Shown here: positions 33,087-44,865 of the stretch, piece after piece | Numbering within the stretch: position 1 is the stretch's first letter | Layout: every line of letters starts with the position of its first letter | DNA from: Dermanyssus gallinae | Lineage: Eukaryota; Arthropoda; Arachnida; Mesostigmata; Dermanyssidae | DNA: 64,000 nt | NCBI GenBank assembly: GCA_003439945.1 | Contig: QVRM01001384.1 | Location: forward strand, 409,001 to 473,000 | Reading direction: 5' to 3' | The notes under the pieces: generated by a model | The model's database searches: none | What the model saw: the letters and a program-made list of their open reading frames with translations, nothing else | What the model was told of the DNA's origin: nothing | Made by a program: the position numbers and the translations under genes

Positions 33087-35412
33087 TTATATCCCGTAGT
33101 TAAGTATCTTATATCCGTCTAGACCACTAGTGACTAGGACACGACCTGCTTCTGTCAGTCGGAGATAGCGACTTGCCGTAGGGCATGACTTATGAAATAA
33201 ACGAACAACATTATGTTCTTTCACGCGAATATCGTACTCAATGTAATGCGTAATTAAATCGGCTGCGTTAACGCAGTCCGTTAACGCTAAATTAACATCA
33301 TTTGAATCATAGACATTGCTCCAGGAAATATCACTTAGGCGATTTAAGAAGGTACCCACACCAGCAGCGTCGTGAACCCGGGTGAAGATGGAAGTAGCGG
33401 CCTGAAGCGTCGTTGAAGTTTCTCCGCATTTGAGCAGGGGGACGGCAACAGGGAAATGGTCCGAGAATGACAACGTATTTAAAACCACTGGTTGAACTTT
33501 AGAGAATGTAGAACAGCCCCTAATTGCAATATGATGCAAGTTCCAGAAAGAGGTCTCGTGACACGATCAATGAGATGCATTAGGTCGTTGCTAAAGAAGA
33601 AGGATATATAGTTCAACGGCGGGGGACTAGCGAGCAAGTTAACGTTCGAATCACCAAGGAGCAAACACGGAAGTCAAGAGTTAGATGGTAGAATATCATC
33701 TAGTAGGACAAGGAGAGTATCCCTATGTAGGGTACTACTCGAGTAAAACCCAATGATAAAACCTTCGATTTCGGACCCTTTCCGAAGATGTATACGAAGA
33801 GCTTGAACACACCCATCAAGGCTACTAAGCACTAGCGTGGACACAATCACACAGGTGGTACGGACATAGATTCCGACACCGCCTCCAAGCTTAGGCGTTT
33901 TACGATTGGATGTCACTAAGCTGAAGCCGTCAATGGCGAACAGAGAGGCATCGATGTCTTTTAGCCAAGTCTCGCTTATCACTGCTACATCTACGGATGA
34001 CCACTCATCACAGAGTACGCTGCTCAGGTGTTTGTGTTGCCCCGATTTTTTTAATCCTTCTGTGCCAGCATTAAGATGAATTGCTGTAAACGAGCTAGTC
34101 ACGGGGGGAAGGTCGTGCCAGTCCTTGCAACTAGAAATATTAGAACAACTTCGTGGATCAGGGAGTATAAAATCGAGCATTAAAATAGTAAGAGAGAGTC
34201 AAATCAGGCTGATGGGATAGTGTAGCCTTGGGTTAAAAATGCTGATAAAAGCGGAGAGATTGCCGCAAAGAATCTACTCAGACTGGCCGCAGCCTTCGGG
34301 CAAATGGCTTTAAAAAATGAATAAGAGGTTGAACAATTGCAGGAAGTTGCTTGCTCTTTGCAGGTACAGTCTTCTTGGGTTTTTGTGGCCCTCTAAGTAG
34401 AGATGGCGTCCGTTGATAGGAGTTTGTTGATTTCTTCTTCGATGGCGTGGGCTTCTTCGAGGAGATCTCAGAAATTCCAGGCAGATTTACCCGAACTTCG
34501 AGACCTAAAGAAGTCTCCACGACTAGGGACCGGACCACAGCTGCATAGGAGGCCTTAGCGGGGCCCGATTGACTGAATGAGATGACTTGAGGCTTATTTG
34601 GAGGGCATGAGTCCACTGTGTCCAGGACATTTAATGATTTGGCATCCGGAAGTCCATATTGACTTGATGTATCAGCCTACATTCCATAAGAGCTTTCCTT
34701 TTTTCAATTTCACAAGCTCGAAGAGGACAGGCCGCTGATTGAGACGGATGCGGCCCTTTACAGTTTACACATCGAGGTGCGTTCTTGCAACTAGCCATAG
34801 TATGACCCGGTAGGCCGCACCGCTTACACAATTGGCTGTTCCGACAGTTGGCGGCCGTGTGCCCAAGTCTCAGGCAATTATAACAGGCAGTGGGGGCTCC
34901 GGCGTGAAGGACAACTTTATGCATCTTGAACACCAAAAATACCTCGGGAGGCGGTAATTTATTAAACTGCAAGATCACCCGGTCCGTGGGTACCACAATA
35001 GTTTCCTCGCCGCGCTTCCTTATGTAAGACTCTCTTTTTGCCATTGTGACACCGACATCCTTAAGAGCAGACGTGATATCCTGCTCTGAAAAACCTTTAT
35101 CCACGTCAGTAATTCTAGCTCTGTAACAGCCTAGATCATGACTTTTACTAATACAGGCACGTTGAGCAAGGACGATAGCTGTGTGGCCTTGGCCAGATCT
35201 TCAGAAGAAGCCAGATCTTGTTTCTGGCTTGCAAGCCGGAAAAAGTCAATGCAGTCCGCACAGAGCGCTAATACATTTTCATCGAATGGTTCAGCGACTT
35301 GCACTAGATTACCATCAACGACCCGATCAGCACTGCGTCCGATGACGCACTGACTCCTTAAATTACTCAACAGACTCACGATAGCTCCCCTTAAACCCCA
35401 CCAAAGAGTCAT
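33087..35412 (-). mobile_element. 5' half of a Jockey-like LINE
   Basis: Minus strand. ORF1: an N-terminal part at 35,412-35,131, then 35,104-34,631 with three zinc knuckles (CYNCLRLGHTAANC, CKRCGLPGHTMASC, CVNCKGPHPSQSAAC), and a Lys/Pro-rich C-terminus at 34,616-34,278. ORF2: endonuclease blocks FTAIHLNAGTEGL, VAVISETWLKD and GGGVGIYVR at 34,180-33,674, LLGDSNVN at about 33,655, SFSDHFPV at about 33,460 and the linker FLNRLSDISWSNVYDSNDVN at about 33,345. It stops near 33,087, before any RT. Frames are broken in several places. The linker is homologous to the start of the LINE at 10,849-13,430. Confidence 0.82.
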
Positions 35413-35449
35413 GTTTTTGAAAGACTTTTAATCCCCCGCCTCCTATATA

Positions 35450-36025
35450 AACTGGTCTCCGGTCCCAGACCATCTTACGCACTCCTCAGCGACCTACATA
35501 AAGAGATCAGAAAAGTAGTTAAGTCGGAATGGCTTAAGCTCGAAAACTCGGTGCCGAACGCCTACCTGTACACGCACACAGCACACGGCGGTCTGGACAT
35601 CCCCTCCCTCCAAACATTCATCCCCAGACCCCGCCTTTCCCGCCTGACAGCATTACAACACACCACGCACCTTGGGGTTCAATGGATGCTAACCACCGAG
35701 CACTTCAAAAAAGACCTTGCGAAAACAAAACATCTTTGCGAGCGCTTGGGAACCTCCATTGAGACCGCTACACAAGAGACCGATTACTAGACTCAACAAC
35801 TACACAACACGTTCGATGAGACACATTTAAAAAAAGCACACGAAACGCCCTTTGTACATTACTGGATTAAGGGTATGCCCTACCTATCTGGAGGAGTATT
35901 TAAACCTACTAAAGCTCAGGATCAACGCACTACCAACGCAGCTGATTCTTATCTTACGTGACACCTTTTTAACATCATTTTTATTAAGGCGAGCACTGCC
36001 GAGTGTGAAACGTATTGTAAATGAT
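35450..36025 (+). pseudogene. R2-like reverse transcriptase C-terminal fragment
   Basis: Plus strand from about 35,450: HKEIRKVVKSEWLKLENSVP, then NAYLYTHTAHGGLDIPSL and PRLSRLTAL. The W-L / P-N-A-x-x-x-x-x-x-x-G-G-L-x-I-P-S-L pattern is the post-RT region of R2-clade elements. After a TAG at 35,788 the match continues (HYWIKGMPYLSGGVF, and in another frame LRINALPTQL). The RT core and the nuclease end are absent. It abuts the minus-strand Jockey-like 5' end head to head. Confidence 0.6.
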
Positions 36026-36039
36026 TAATAAATCATCAC

Positions 36040-36046
<7 letters not shown>

Positions 36047-36073
<27 letters not shown>
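36047..36073. repeat. AT microsatellite
   Basis: AT run directly before the left arm of the foldback element. Confidence 0.95.
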
Positions 36074-36075
<2 letters not shown>

Positions 36076-36925
36076 GGTGTTTCAGGAATATTTGAAGCGC
36101 GATATATGGAATTGTAGAGCTCGTTAAAGCAAATGTTTTTTCCAATCGAACATGGTCTCTGAGAAGTCTTGTTTCGGAGTGAGAGTTACTACAATTTGTA
36201 ATACTGGTGTTTTTGCCCGACATAGGAGCACAAAATGTGCAATTGCGAGACAACCAGTCTTTCTTGAAAAACATTTAAGGCTGTCAGAAGATGCAACATG
36301 GTCGCTTAGAAGAGAATTCGAAAAAATAAAGTTCTTTATTAGCTTTTGCGCCAAATACCTCAAAATCCTTAGCCTACGACCACTCACTGCGCTTAAAACT
36401 AACATATTCAGGCAAATGCGCATTTCATGATGATCATTTTGGCACCAAACTTATGAGAATGCGAGCTGTGGTTGCGAAGTAATTACAATTTTTTGGCCAG
36501 ATGTAGGGATTGAGTGCATGCAAAAATTACCTAGAGTGCTAGTAGATCATTTATACATGCACTCAATCTCAATTATCGCAATTCACGGCTCGCATTGCTA
36601 TGTATTTGGTACTAAAATAATCGGCATGAATTGCGCATTTGTCTGAACGTGTTAATGTTGAGCGCTGTGATTGGTCGTAGAGTTATGATTTTGAGATATT
36701 GAACGTGAAGGCTAAAAAAACTACTTAATTTTTTGCTAAATATTTTCTAAACGATTGTGTCGCATCTTCTAGGCAATATTAAGAGTTCTTCTTCTTCAGA
36801 AGAATTTTCTCGCGAATACGACGGTGTGCTTAGTTTCTGTATAGGAGGACCGGTCCTATAATCCTTGTCTCGTAATTGCACATTTCATGTTCTTATGTCG
36901 GGCAAAAACACCAGTGACACAAATT
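36074..36925. mobile_element. Foldback (long inverted repeat) element
   Basis: The left arm (about 36,192-36,475) and right arm (about 36,585-36,925) are reverse complements at roughly 70% by eye. Anchors: actggtgtttttgcccgaca at 36,204 against tgtcgggcaaaaacaccagt at 36,896; tacgaccactcactgcgct against agcgctgtgattggtcgta; and an inner pair around gattgagtgcatgc. The loop is short. The left end begins tacagggtgtttcag. No coding frame is convincing. It behaves like a foldback or MITE-type DNA element and is inserted beside a decayed LINE RT at 36,925. Confidence 0.7.
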
Positions 36926-38760
36926 GAATCCATGCAACTATTTTGGTGCCCACTCCAACTTTAGGCAGTAACTCAAGTAATTTACTTTGTGTTACAGTTT
37001 CAAAAGCAGACTTAAAATCAAAGTTATAGATAACGTCAAAACATTTTGATGCGTGAACATGTTCCGCCCAGTCAAACTGCGTCTCCAAGAGTTGGAGTGT
37101 GCAGCTTCTACCAGGACGATAAGCAAATTGTCAAAAGATATAGTCATGGAAATTACGCTTTCTAACCGTTTACAAGCTATAACAATGAGCAAAATCGGTC
37201 GCTTATTTTTGGGTTCTGACTTATTTCCTCGCTTGTGTGCAGGGCTAACAATCGCCGTCCGATAAATCTCCGGTACAATGGAATCTTCCAGCGATCGACA
37301 AAATATCAAGCTTAAGGGGTGGCATATTGAGATTCCAAGCTGCTTGTACACGATTGACGGCACCCCATCTGGAGTGTCGCTCGTCTTAGATTTCAGGTCC
37401 CTTAGGTGCTTCAGCAAGTTTTCAGTCATTCAACATCATTTACGACCACTAAGTCGTCATAACCACCAGGAGCATGCGGAACTCCTGACGTCTGATTTCG
37501 CAGACGTAGCTCATTATTCGGGGATAGGTTTGTGCGAATATGTTTTTATTAGTTCTGCTTTTTCGTAATCATCAGAAGCTAGTGAACCATCGGGTGGCAC
37601 AATTGAAGCCAGATAGTCACGAACTGAGATTCGTTTGCGGACATATTATATCTGTAGATTGAGTTTACATCGCTGTTTCGAACAACAGCGTGCTCCTCTA
37701 GAGTCCTTTGTCGAATGCATGCTTTGTTGAGCTTTTTCTGAAGCTGGTCAATATTGTGCTCATTAACCTCGCGATCAAGAGATGCTCGAAGAGCACGCAC
37801 ATGTCTGTCAATTGACGATGTGCGGCAGGTTTGTTGCGGCACATGTAGTTGGATTGAAAAGTGCACATACTCAATAAAATGGATGTACATCGAGTCCATG
37901 GAGAGCCAACCTTGAAAAATCTGGTCTAATTTGTGAGGTCAAGGTTCAGCTTCATGGCATCATAATCTCCTTTTTATAATCCAACATGGCGATTGACGTT
38001 TGCTTGGGGCGCTTGCAGTCCATTATGACGAACTCCACCTTAGTTCTTAAAGTGTCGCGTGTGCCAGTAGGCGAGAAATACGTTGTTATAAGCCGCACTG
38101 TGCGGTCATTAAAAATGGCACCACACGCCACAAATTCGGAGTTAGAATGCTGTACATCAACTTCGAAACAAGCTAGCTCACTTCGGACGAGGATTAAAAC
38201 TCCACCGCTTCGTGAGTTCCCTTCTAAAAACATGAAATTGTTTCCCACCGCCAATTTCAGCTGAACAAACCGATAGTTCAGTAAGTCATGTCTCTGTTAT
38301 CATTACTACATCTATATTTATACATTTGATATAACTATGTAGAGTTTTAAAATCACCAAGCTGTACAACTGATCGAGCGTTGATGGAAATACACCTCAAT
38401 TTGTTTTGAATAGTATGTTTACCGAAATGGTGAGAAGTGGTTTTCTGTACAAGATATAAAGTTCGGCCGCGGGCCAGTCATGCTTTTGGGTAATTTTCTA
38501 ACACCATATCAGGTCGCAGAAGGCCACGGAAAAAAGAAAGTCGGGTTTCGTCCTCCCAGAGCTCATCTTGAATGTCATAGTCTACGTCTGCGACTTCGAC
38601 GTAGAATTTGTGATCACCGCTACGTAATCGAAGACGTTTAACGGAGATACCTGTATAAAGTGATTCAAAGCGAATCCCGGACAGTCGCATGCCGTATCTC
38701 ATCTGAGGAGTTAAAACATACTTTGGGGAGATGTACGCAACCAATAATACCATCCCAGAG
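36925..38760 (-). pseudogene. Decayed CR1-group LINE (same family as 26,456-29,240)
   Basis: Minus strand. An ORF1 C-terminus at 38,750-38,478 (GDHKFYVEVADVDYDI and ETRLSFFRGLLRPDMV). Endonuclease at 38,254-37,952 (SGGVLILVRSELACFEV, ITTYFSPTGTRDTL). Linker at 37,899-37,640 (LQKKLNKACIRQRTLEEHAV, compare the intron LINE). RT entry at 37,429-37,150 (NLLKHLRDLKSKTSDTPDGV, HKRGNKSEPKNKRP) and FDFKSAFETVTQSKLLELLP ending at IVAWIQ. It is cut off at 36,925 by the foldback element, before the catalytic box. It retains an ORF1 end that the intron copy lacks. Confidence 0.72.
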
Positions 38761-38999
38761 GATGTTCCTTAACTTGTATCTCTGTGAGTTGAGTTGACTA
38801 TGCGAGCCAGAGGGGGCACCTTGACTGAGAAAGGTACAGGAATGTGAATTCTTGCCCTCGTCATTAAGATAAATTATTTTCTCCGTCGTCTTGGCGTGGC
38901 ATTGCGAAGAAAAGTGTGGTGTACAAGCTTTTAACACGTATATTAACCAAGTCACTGGAGGCGTTTCTTGGCGTCGTGAATAGCTTGCCAAAAGAGCAG

Positions 39000-39886
39000 C
39001 ACGGATTTACAAGAAAAAAGTCGACCTCTTAGCTAGTATTTAACGTCCATGAAATTGCGTTCACATTGCGTTCGTACGAAAGACCCCATAAATATAGATG
39101 TGCAACGAACCCGTACACCATTGTATCTCCTCCTGTCGCAAGACGCACGCGAATGCATCAAGCAATTGGGCTAAACTCATAGTACAGTTTTAAGTCATCT
39201 GAACAATCCCAATCCTATTTATCACATTCCCGTGTGAAGATTACCACGTTCAAAGTACACCCTTTAAAAACACCTGTAATAAGATCTCTCGATGTTGTCG
39301 TAGAACGTATACGTAATCGTGGCTTGCCCTATAGTTAGGTGCTAGGTTTAAAACATACAATTTTGTTTATTGCAGACACCTCATATTTGCTTTTGGAAAA
39401 AACTACACATGCGAGTATAAACGTACACACGTATAAGACTTATATACGTATTAACAGTCTACTGTCTTATAAAAAACAGAAAATAAGTATATATTTTCTG
39501 GAATTCAAGCACAAGCATTAATCAGACAGTAAGGTTTTATTGCCCTTATTTGTCAAAGAACAAAGAGAAGCGAACAAAATATCGATGGCAGCAGTGTTTG
39601 TATTTCTCCCAGCTACCTGGAAAGCTTGATTTGTAATGGTAGATAAGCTATCCAGGGCATTACAACAGGTAGCCGCGAAACTGCATTTGTCTCAGCTAAT
39701 TGAGAAATCAATAATCAGACGAAACTGACGCAGAGTGGGTAAACTAAATGCCCTTCAGCAGGAATGACAGGTCTATCCGGAAAATCAGGATGGTCGAATA
39801 GACTAATAAATATAGAATAGACTAATGTTATGCGTGATATGATCTACTATTTAATCGAGATATTGGAGAGTCGTCATTGCTGCTTT
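39000..39886. other. No gene seen
   Basis: About 0.9 kb between the decayed LINE and copy B. A/T-rich, short frames only, no splice-supported exon and no repeat I can name. Confidence 0.5.
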
Positions 39887-40766
39887 TAGTGCCTGCGTCA
39901 GTGCCTGCACCGCGTCAGAAAAAAGACACTGTCACGCATTATCCGTCCTGTCTGTGCTAGTGGACAGGATGATGACGCACGGTGTTCAGTATCACACCTT
40001 TAGTGCGGCAAGATAGGAGCTACACAGAAAGGTAGCAGTTTTTCCCGGAGAACTTAGCAAAGATGATGCTCAAATTTAAGGGGAGGTAGACACTAAAACG
40101 CTCGGTGAGGTGCAATCATTATCGGCACAGCGTCTGTCGCCGACAACCTTAACCCCGTCATTGACTAGAACAATCGGAAGAGCGTATTCATCTCTCGGAT
40201 TGCTCCCAGCGTCACTGCCTGAGACGTTTATCGGAATGTTGCGCCAAAGCTAAAAGTTTTGCTATTCGATTGGAAATTACATTCCATATACGATACATAC
40301 TCTTCGTTCTGCATGCTGACGGGATTACAGTGCTCGATCCCAAGTTCTGGGCGTCATGGCCTGTCATACCATCCTTTGTCGTTCGTCTGCCGCACGGGAA
40401 CGTTCTTAAGAAGTTTGATGGAGTTGCTGCCGCCTTCTGCTGACTGCGATATTCTCGCCCTCCAGTTCCCCCATCAGAAGCTCCAATACTTTTCGATGTT
40501 TCCGGCTTCCCTCTTTCAGCAACACTTTTCGATGTTTCCGGCTGGATCGCGGGTCGAGACGCGACGTAGTGTGCACTCTAGTCTCTGCTCGTTTAAATGT
40601 TATACCGGTATCATATGATATACCCAGCGAATATATCGCAGTCGATTTACTCACTCCGCACATTAAGTTTCGCCTCTGCAGTCTATATGCATCAAATTCC
40701 GGTGACAGTATGTGTCGTGCGCAACGGATCAACGAGTGCTGTGACGCTATCAACTTCTACTGCAAT

Positions 40767-40961
40767 TTGTCCGACCTATGGTTATCGTTGGTGTCTTTAA
40801 TTTCCCTCGAATTTGGCAAATTTGAACGTTTGAAATTAACTACTAGGGACAAGATAGCCGTACAATTCTTACGCCAGAGACCTTCCTTTGATGTCCAGCG
40901 GGGCAACGTGATCTCAAATCTGGAATCGCTTTCCGAATGGCACAGGCCAGGGTTGTTCTAG
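40767..40961 (+). pseudogene. Fragment of retroelement C-terminal domain (copy B)
   Basis: Copy B counterpart of 917-1,114, with the same FLRQRPSFDVQRGN motif and a few substitutions. The upstream context is slightly shorter because about 30 bases around copy A position 885 are missing here. Confidence 0.55.
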
Positions 40962-40989
40962 GCTGAAAATTAACACGTGGTATTAATTC

Positions 40990-41660
40990 TCAACACATGA
41001 AGATCGAGCTAATCTCCGCATCCTCACCGAGATGAGCATAGACGTCAAGAACAGCCGGTCTCTGTTCCGCTACGCGAACTCGCGCCTTACAAGCAACGGG
41101 TCCCCACCAACCCTGGAATCAACCTTCGGCATCAATGCGAAGGTTAATCTACTAGCAGCTCACTTCTCATGTATGTTCAACATGCTGTTCCGTTATTTGA
41201 TCATCAAGGACCCCACTGTTTATATGCGTCTGTATAAAGCAATTGTGCTATCAATACTTTTAAATTGCTCACCCGTCTGGAGCCCATAGTTGTGCAAGCA
41301 CATAGGCATGATTAAAGTTGTTTAGAAAAGATTTCTAAAATAACTCTGTAGAAGATGTAATATCGAGCTGAATGCTGTAAACCTTGCGTCGCTATCTATT
41401 TTACTAATGAACAACAAAGACGCGCGAGCACAATCGCAACTTGCAAGCGCTGATCTCATTAACCGTTTCTTTGATGTGAGAATGAACATTCGTAGAAGCC
41501 AAATCACGTTTTTTTTTTTTACCAAAATGTACTGCAGTTCTACAAACAATCAATAATATGTTTGATTGGCAGCCAGATAATCGTACAACAAGACGGCTTC
41601 GTGGGCATCACCGCCTATCCTTTCCACTCCTTATTCGGTAAATAAAGGCTGTGTCTGACA
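40990..41660 (+). pseudogene. Internally deleted CR1/L2-like LINE (copy B)
   Basis: Counterpart of 1,573-2,340 with the same deletion junction between the linker and the RT C-terminus. Its 5' part is shorter than in A because about 200 bases corresponding to 1,500-1,700 are absent. The tail again carries AATAAA near 41,640. Confidence 0.6.
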
Positions 41661-41849
41661 GATTAAGACCAAGAAGGAACAAGAAGGAGTAAAGCCCAAA
41701 AGGACCCAACCCTGCGACCCAAGGGGTAGATGCCTACAAAGGCCAAGATAAGTTTTTGTGGGTGTTACACAAGATTTTTAATTGCAACCTACATTAATGT
41801 TTTTATATAACTTTACTATGTTAGTACTTTAGTGTGCACAATTGTATCC

Positions 41850-41892
<43 letters not shown>

Positions 41893-42198
41893 CTTTTTAT
41901 ACGGACAGAATTTACTACTCATGCAGTACCATTCGCTATTCGCCATATAAGTGACGCAAAGCAAACGCTACGCATTAACCGTCAGCCGAATGAGGAAACT
42001 CTTATGTGCCGAGTAGTCCTCTTTGCCTATTATCACCTTGGCAATAATGGCCAAGGTACTGCATTTTTGAGATTACCTCATCTGGCCATTGTAACTGTCC
42101 ACTATGGCTGCTCGGCTCATAGAACGTGACGTTGTGTAGCTTATTTTCGCCTCTGAGACAAAATCTGCGAATCTTTCTTACTAAAGGCCATGGCCATT
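41850..42198. other. Copy B-specific segment with AT run
   Basis: An AT microsatellite (41,852-41,890) followed by about 310 bases that are absent between matching sequences of A (2,530-2,550). It contains two short hairpins (ccttggcaataatggccaagg; ggccatggcc). It may be an insertion in B or a deletion in A. Confidence 0.6.
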
Positions 42199-42579
42199 GA
42201 GTAGCAAATCTACAAGGGCCTGGCGTGTTAGCGGGACTTTACAGCCTTGTTGTCGAGGGAGTTACAGCAGTTTTTATTAGAAAGGGTAGCTTTCGCTCAG
42301 CGTTGAGAAGGCCACAGTGACAATGCGTTTTCTGATTTGCACATACGGCAAAGGAGAGTCAGTTTTGCCAATGCGATGCATGTTTTGCTAAAAGCACTCT
42401 GTTAGCAGCTGCGCGACCGGGTAGACTTGCAAATTTTGCTTATGGCTGTACCATTTTTCTAGATCAGGGAGTGTTAATTTTGTCCAGTGCCCAGCGCGAC
42501 CACTCTGGATTGATTTTCATTGCTGGTTCTACTTGTTTCAGGTATCTATTCTGCTGAGTGGTACTCCCTCCGCCCGAGT

Positions 42580-43400
42580 TTGATTGAGGGCCGTTTAGAC
42601 GAATTGCTTCCGTTTTTTATGGAGCCAATTCGAGGTTCAACCTGGAAAGGCATTGCTGGATATCTGCCAAGACTTCGTTGGCTGTTACCTCAAGTTGTAG
42701 TAGCAGATCCTCATCACACTTTCAGTGCTGATTGTCTGTGTAGGCGACGGAATAGACTCTGAGAATGTGGTAAATGTGGTAATTATTTCATCGTAGGTTA
42801 TACTCAGTAGGGTTGGTCCCAGTAAGAACCCTGGGGGACTCCGGCTGTGACTTCAGCTCTCACGCCTTCGTAATTAGACTCTCGATATTTTATATTCGAT
42901 GCTAGAAACGCCGAAATAGGGTGCTACGGGTTTGTCTACAAGTGCTTTCGTTTTGGCGTCCCATAAAGGCATTTTGGTTTTGAGAGAATGACCAGACAAT
43001 GCGACCAGTTTGCTTTTAGCCAATTTCCTTATGTTTTATCTATATTTAGCACGTTTCTGACGGCTGGGTGCGTAGAATGTGGAGTTCAGAAACGGTGCTG
43101 ATTTTTTATTTTTATATGGCGTTATCCTGAGCGGTCTCCTTGCAGTTAATCGGCATAGACGTCCCGTTTTTCAAGCCTTAGAATATTCGCCGCTAGGGAG
43201 CATTTAATTCATTACGCGTTTGAATTCCTCTGGATGGTTCTCTAAAAGTATGCGGGGACACCGCGTCTGGACTCAGTGCTTTTCTCGGCCGTATGTGTAC
43301 GACTACAATTGTGATCTTTTGGGTTAAGATTATCTCGAAGCTAGAATCTGTATTTTCCTCAATCAAAACCGGGCGAATGTCTTTGGTTGGGCTCCCAGTG
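42580..43400 (-). pseudogene. R1-like reverse transcriptase relic (copy B)
   Basis: Counterpart of 2,930-3,740. It keeps a more canonical TAGVPQGS block than copy A, but one base is missing immediately after it, which shifts the frame. The block after the lost catalytic box (KTEAIRL) is preserved. Broken in several places. Confidence 0.58.
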
Positions 43401-44631
43401 GTCTACATTGCTATTTGTGACAAATTTAGCAAAATTTTTCTTTTATGAAACTGCTCCCTATACCTTTCATGCAGATTTTTGACAAAACTAGTAAAGCCAA
43501 GCTTATGTGCAGTTGTGTCTATACAAAATGTCATCGTGAAGTAAAAGCTCCGTTCCGGCATAAAATGACCCTGGGCGGCTTAAAAATTGGCAACTTACAG
43601 CATAAACCAACAATGCTTGGAACTTGTAAATGACATTTTCTATTTGGATATGGTTCTAACACCTCTACTATTCTCTCGTCAACAATGGCAACAATATTTT
43701 GACTCTGGAAACGTTGCGGTATAGACGTAATGCTCCCAGTAATTACTTATTTAATATAGTTCTTTAAATCATTCTTAGCACTGGAACTATGTGATGAAGA
43801 AACGTTAATAGAGGTCATAAGCTGCAGTTTCTTGCAAACCATACCGAGGGGCCTGCTCTCTGTTCAGACAGGTGGAAACGTGCCTTACAAGGCAACCGCC
43901 ATATAGTATGTAGAAATTCCTAGCATTGATACCGTTACAACATTTGCATGAAGGAAAGCCGCTCTAATTTCGGCAAATTTGTATGCACTTATTTTGATGT
44001 GTGTACGACATTACATCAATTCAATGTGTTCAATTCAAACTAGATGAGATATCGGGTGTACCGGTTCTGGGTGGAGAAAAAAAGCCAGCCTCGACCGAAG
44101 ACCTTTTAATCCTGGCTTAGGTGCCATAGGACGTACTGGCGGGACAAAGAACCAAAATATCTTTAGACGAAAATCTGGATCTCACCAGGGCCAGGAATGC
44201 CACAATCGCGGTCTGGCAGAATAGACTCGGCGTAGCCAAGCTGCATTCGCGTGCGCCTCGCAACCAGAGGAGACACATAGGCGCAAGGGTTTGAGCCCCA
44301 CGGTTGCACATTTGTATTTATTGTCCGTCTTACAAAGCAAACCCGTGGATGTTAATTGTTGGATGAGGGTCAGCCCAAAAAAGTTTTTTTAGGGAGAGCT
44401 GGACCAAGAGTCTGATATCGGACCTCAAAACGTAGTATGACTGCCGACACGGGGAGTTGACCTACTGTGTAGCTCAGGTTCCCACCGGTCATGGTCAGTT
44501 CCAGAGCTACATAGATGAGATATAAAAAAAACAGTAGCGCCTGTGTGCTACGCGAGCCTGCGGAGGCGGACGGCGTGCAACACACTATTCTCCAGTAGGA
44601 GTCTTTTTAGGAAGCAAGTTCTACGAACTTT

Positions 44632-44865
44632 ATGACCGTGAGAGGCAGCCCCACCGCTAACGTCGATGTTCGCATCTGTGAGAAGAAGATCTTGTATCTA
44701 TGTATATGTATGCTATCAGGATCATTTTCTTGCCCCCAGGTCTCGTGTGCGGACCAGCGCATCGTGTGCCGTCTTTTCGTTGACATTAAAGAAACGTGGA
44801 AGGACTCGATGGACCTGTTCGACGCCATTTTGACGCTCAAGACAGCCAATGAAATCGCTAGGTGA
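44632..44865 (+). CDS. Candidate internal exon, unknown protein (copy B)
   Basis: A good acceptor (tttcttgcccccag, ending at 44,739) precedes 44,740-44,861, and a good donor (ctag/gtgaga) follows at 44,862. Read in phase 0 from the acceptor, the 122 bases are open: VSCADQRIVCRLFVDIKETW and on to LTLKTANEIAR. It would leave the exon in phase 2. The same frame is also open upstream to an ATG at 44,632, so a short independent ORF is possible. Codon content looks protein-like, but I cannot name the family and do not see the flanking exons. The paired damage in copy A at precisely the frame and donor argues that this was a functional exon. Confidence 0.4.
   Translation: MTVRGSPTANVDVRICEKKILYLCICMLSGSFSCPQVSCADQRIVCRLFVDIKETWKDSMDLFDAILTLKTANEIAR

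Noticed and set aside
36152..36430. Frames of about 92-99 codons within the foldback arms
   Set aside because: The inverted-repeat structure explains the region and the frames match no family.
37278..37568. 96-codon plus-strand frame
   Set aside because: Lies opposite the decayed LINE RT on the minus strand and shows no independent signal.
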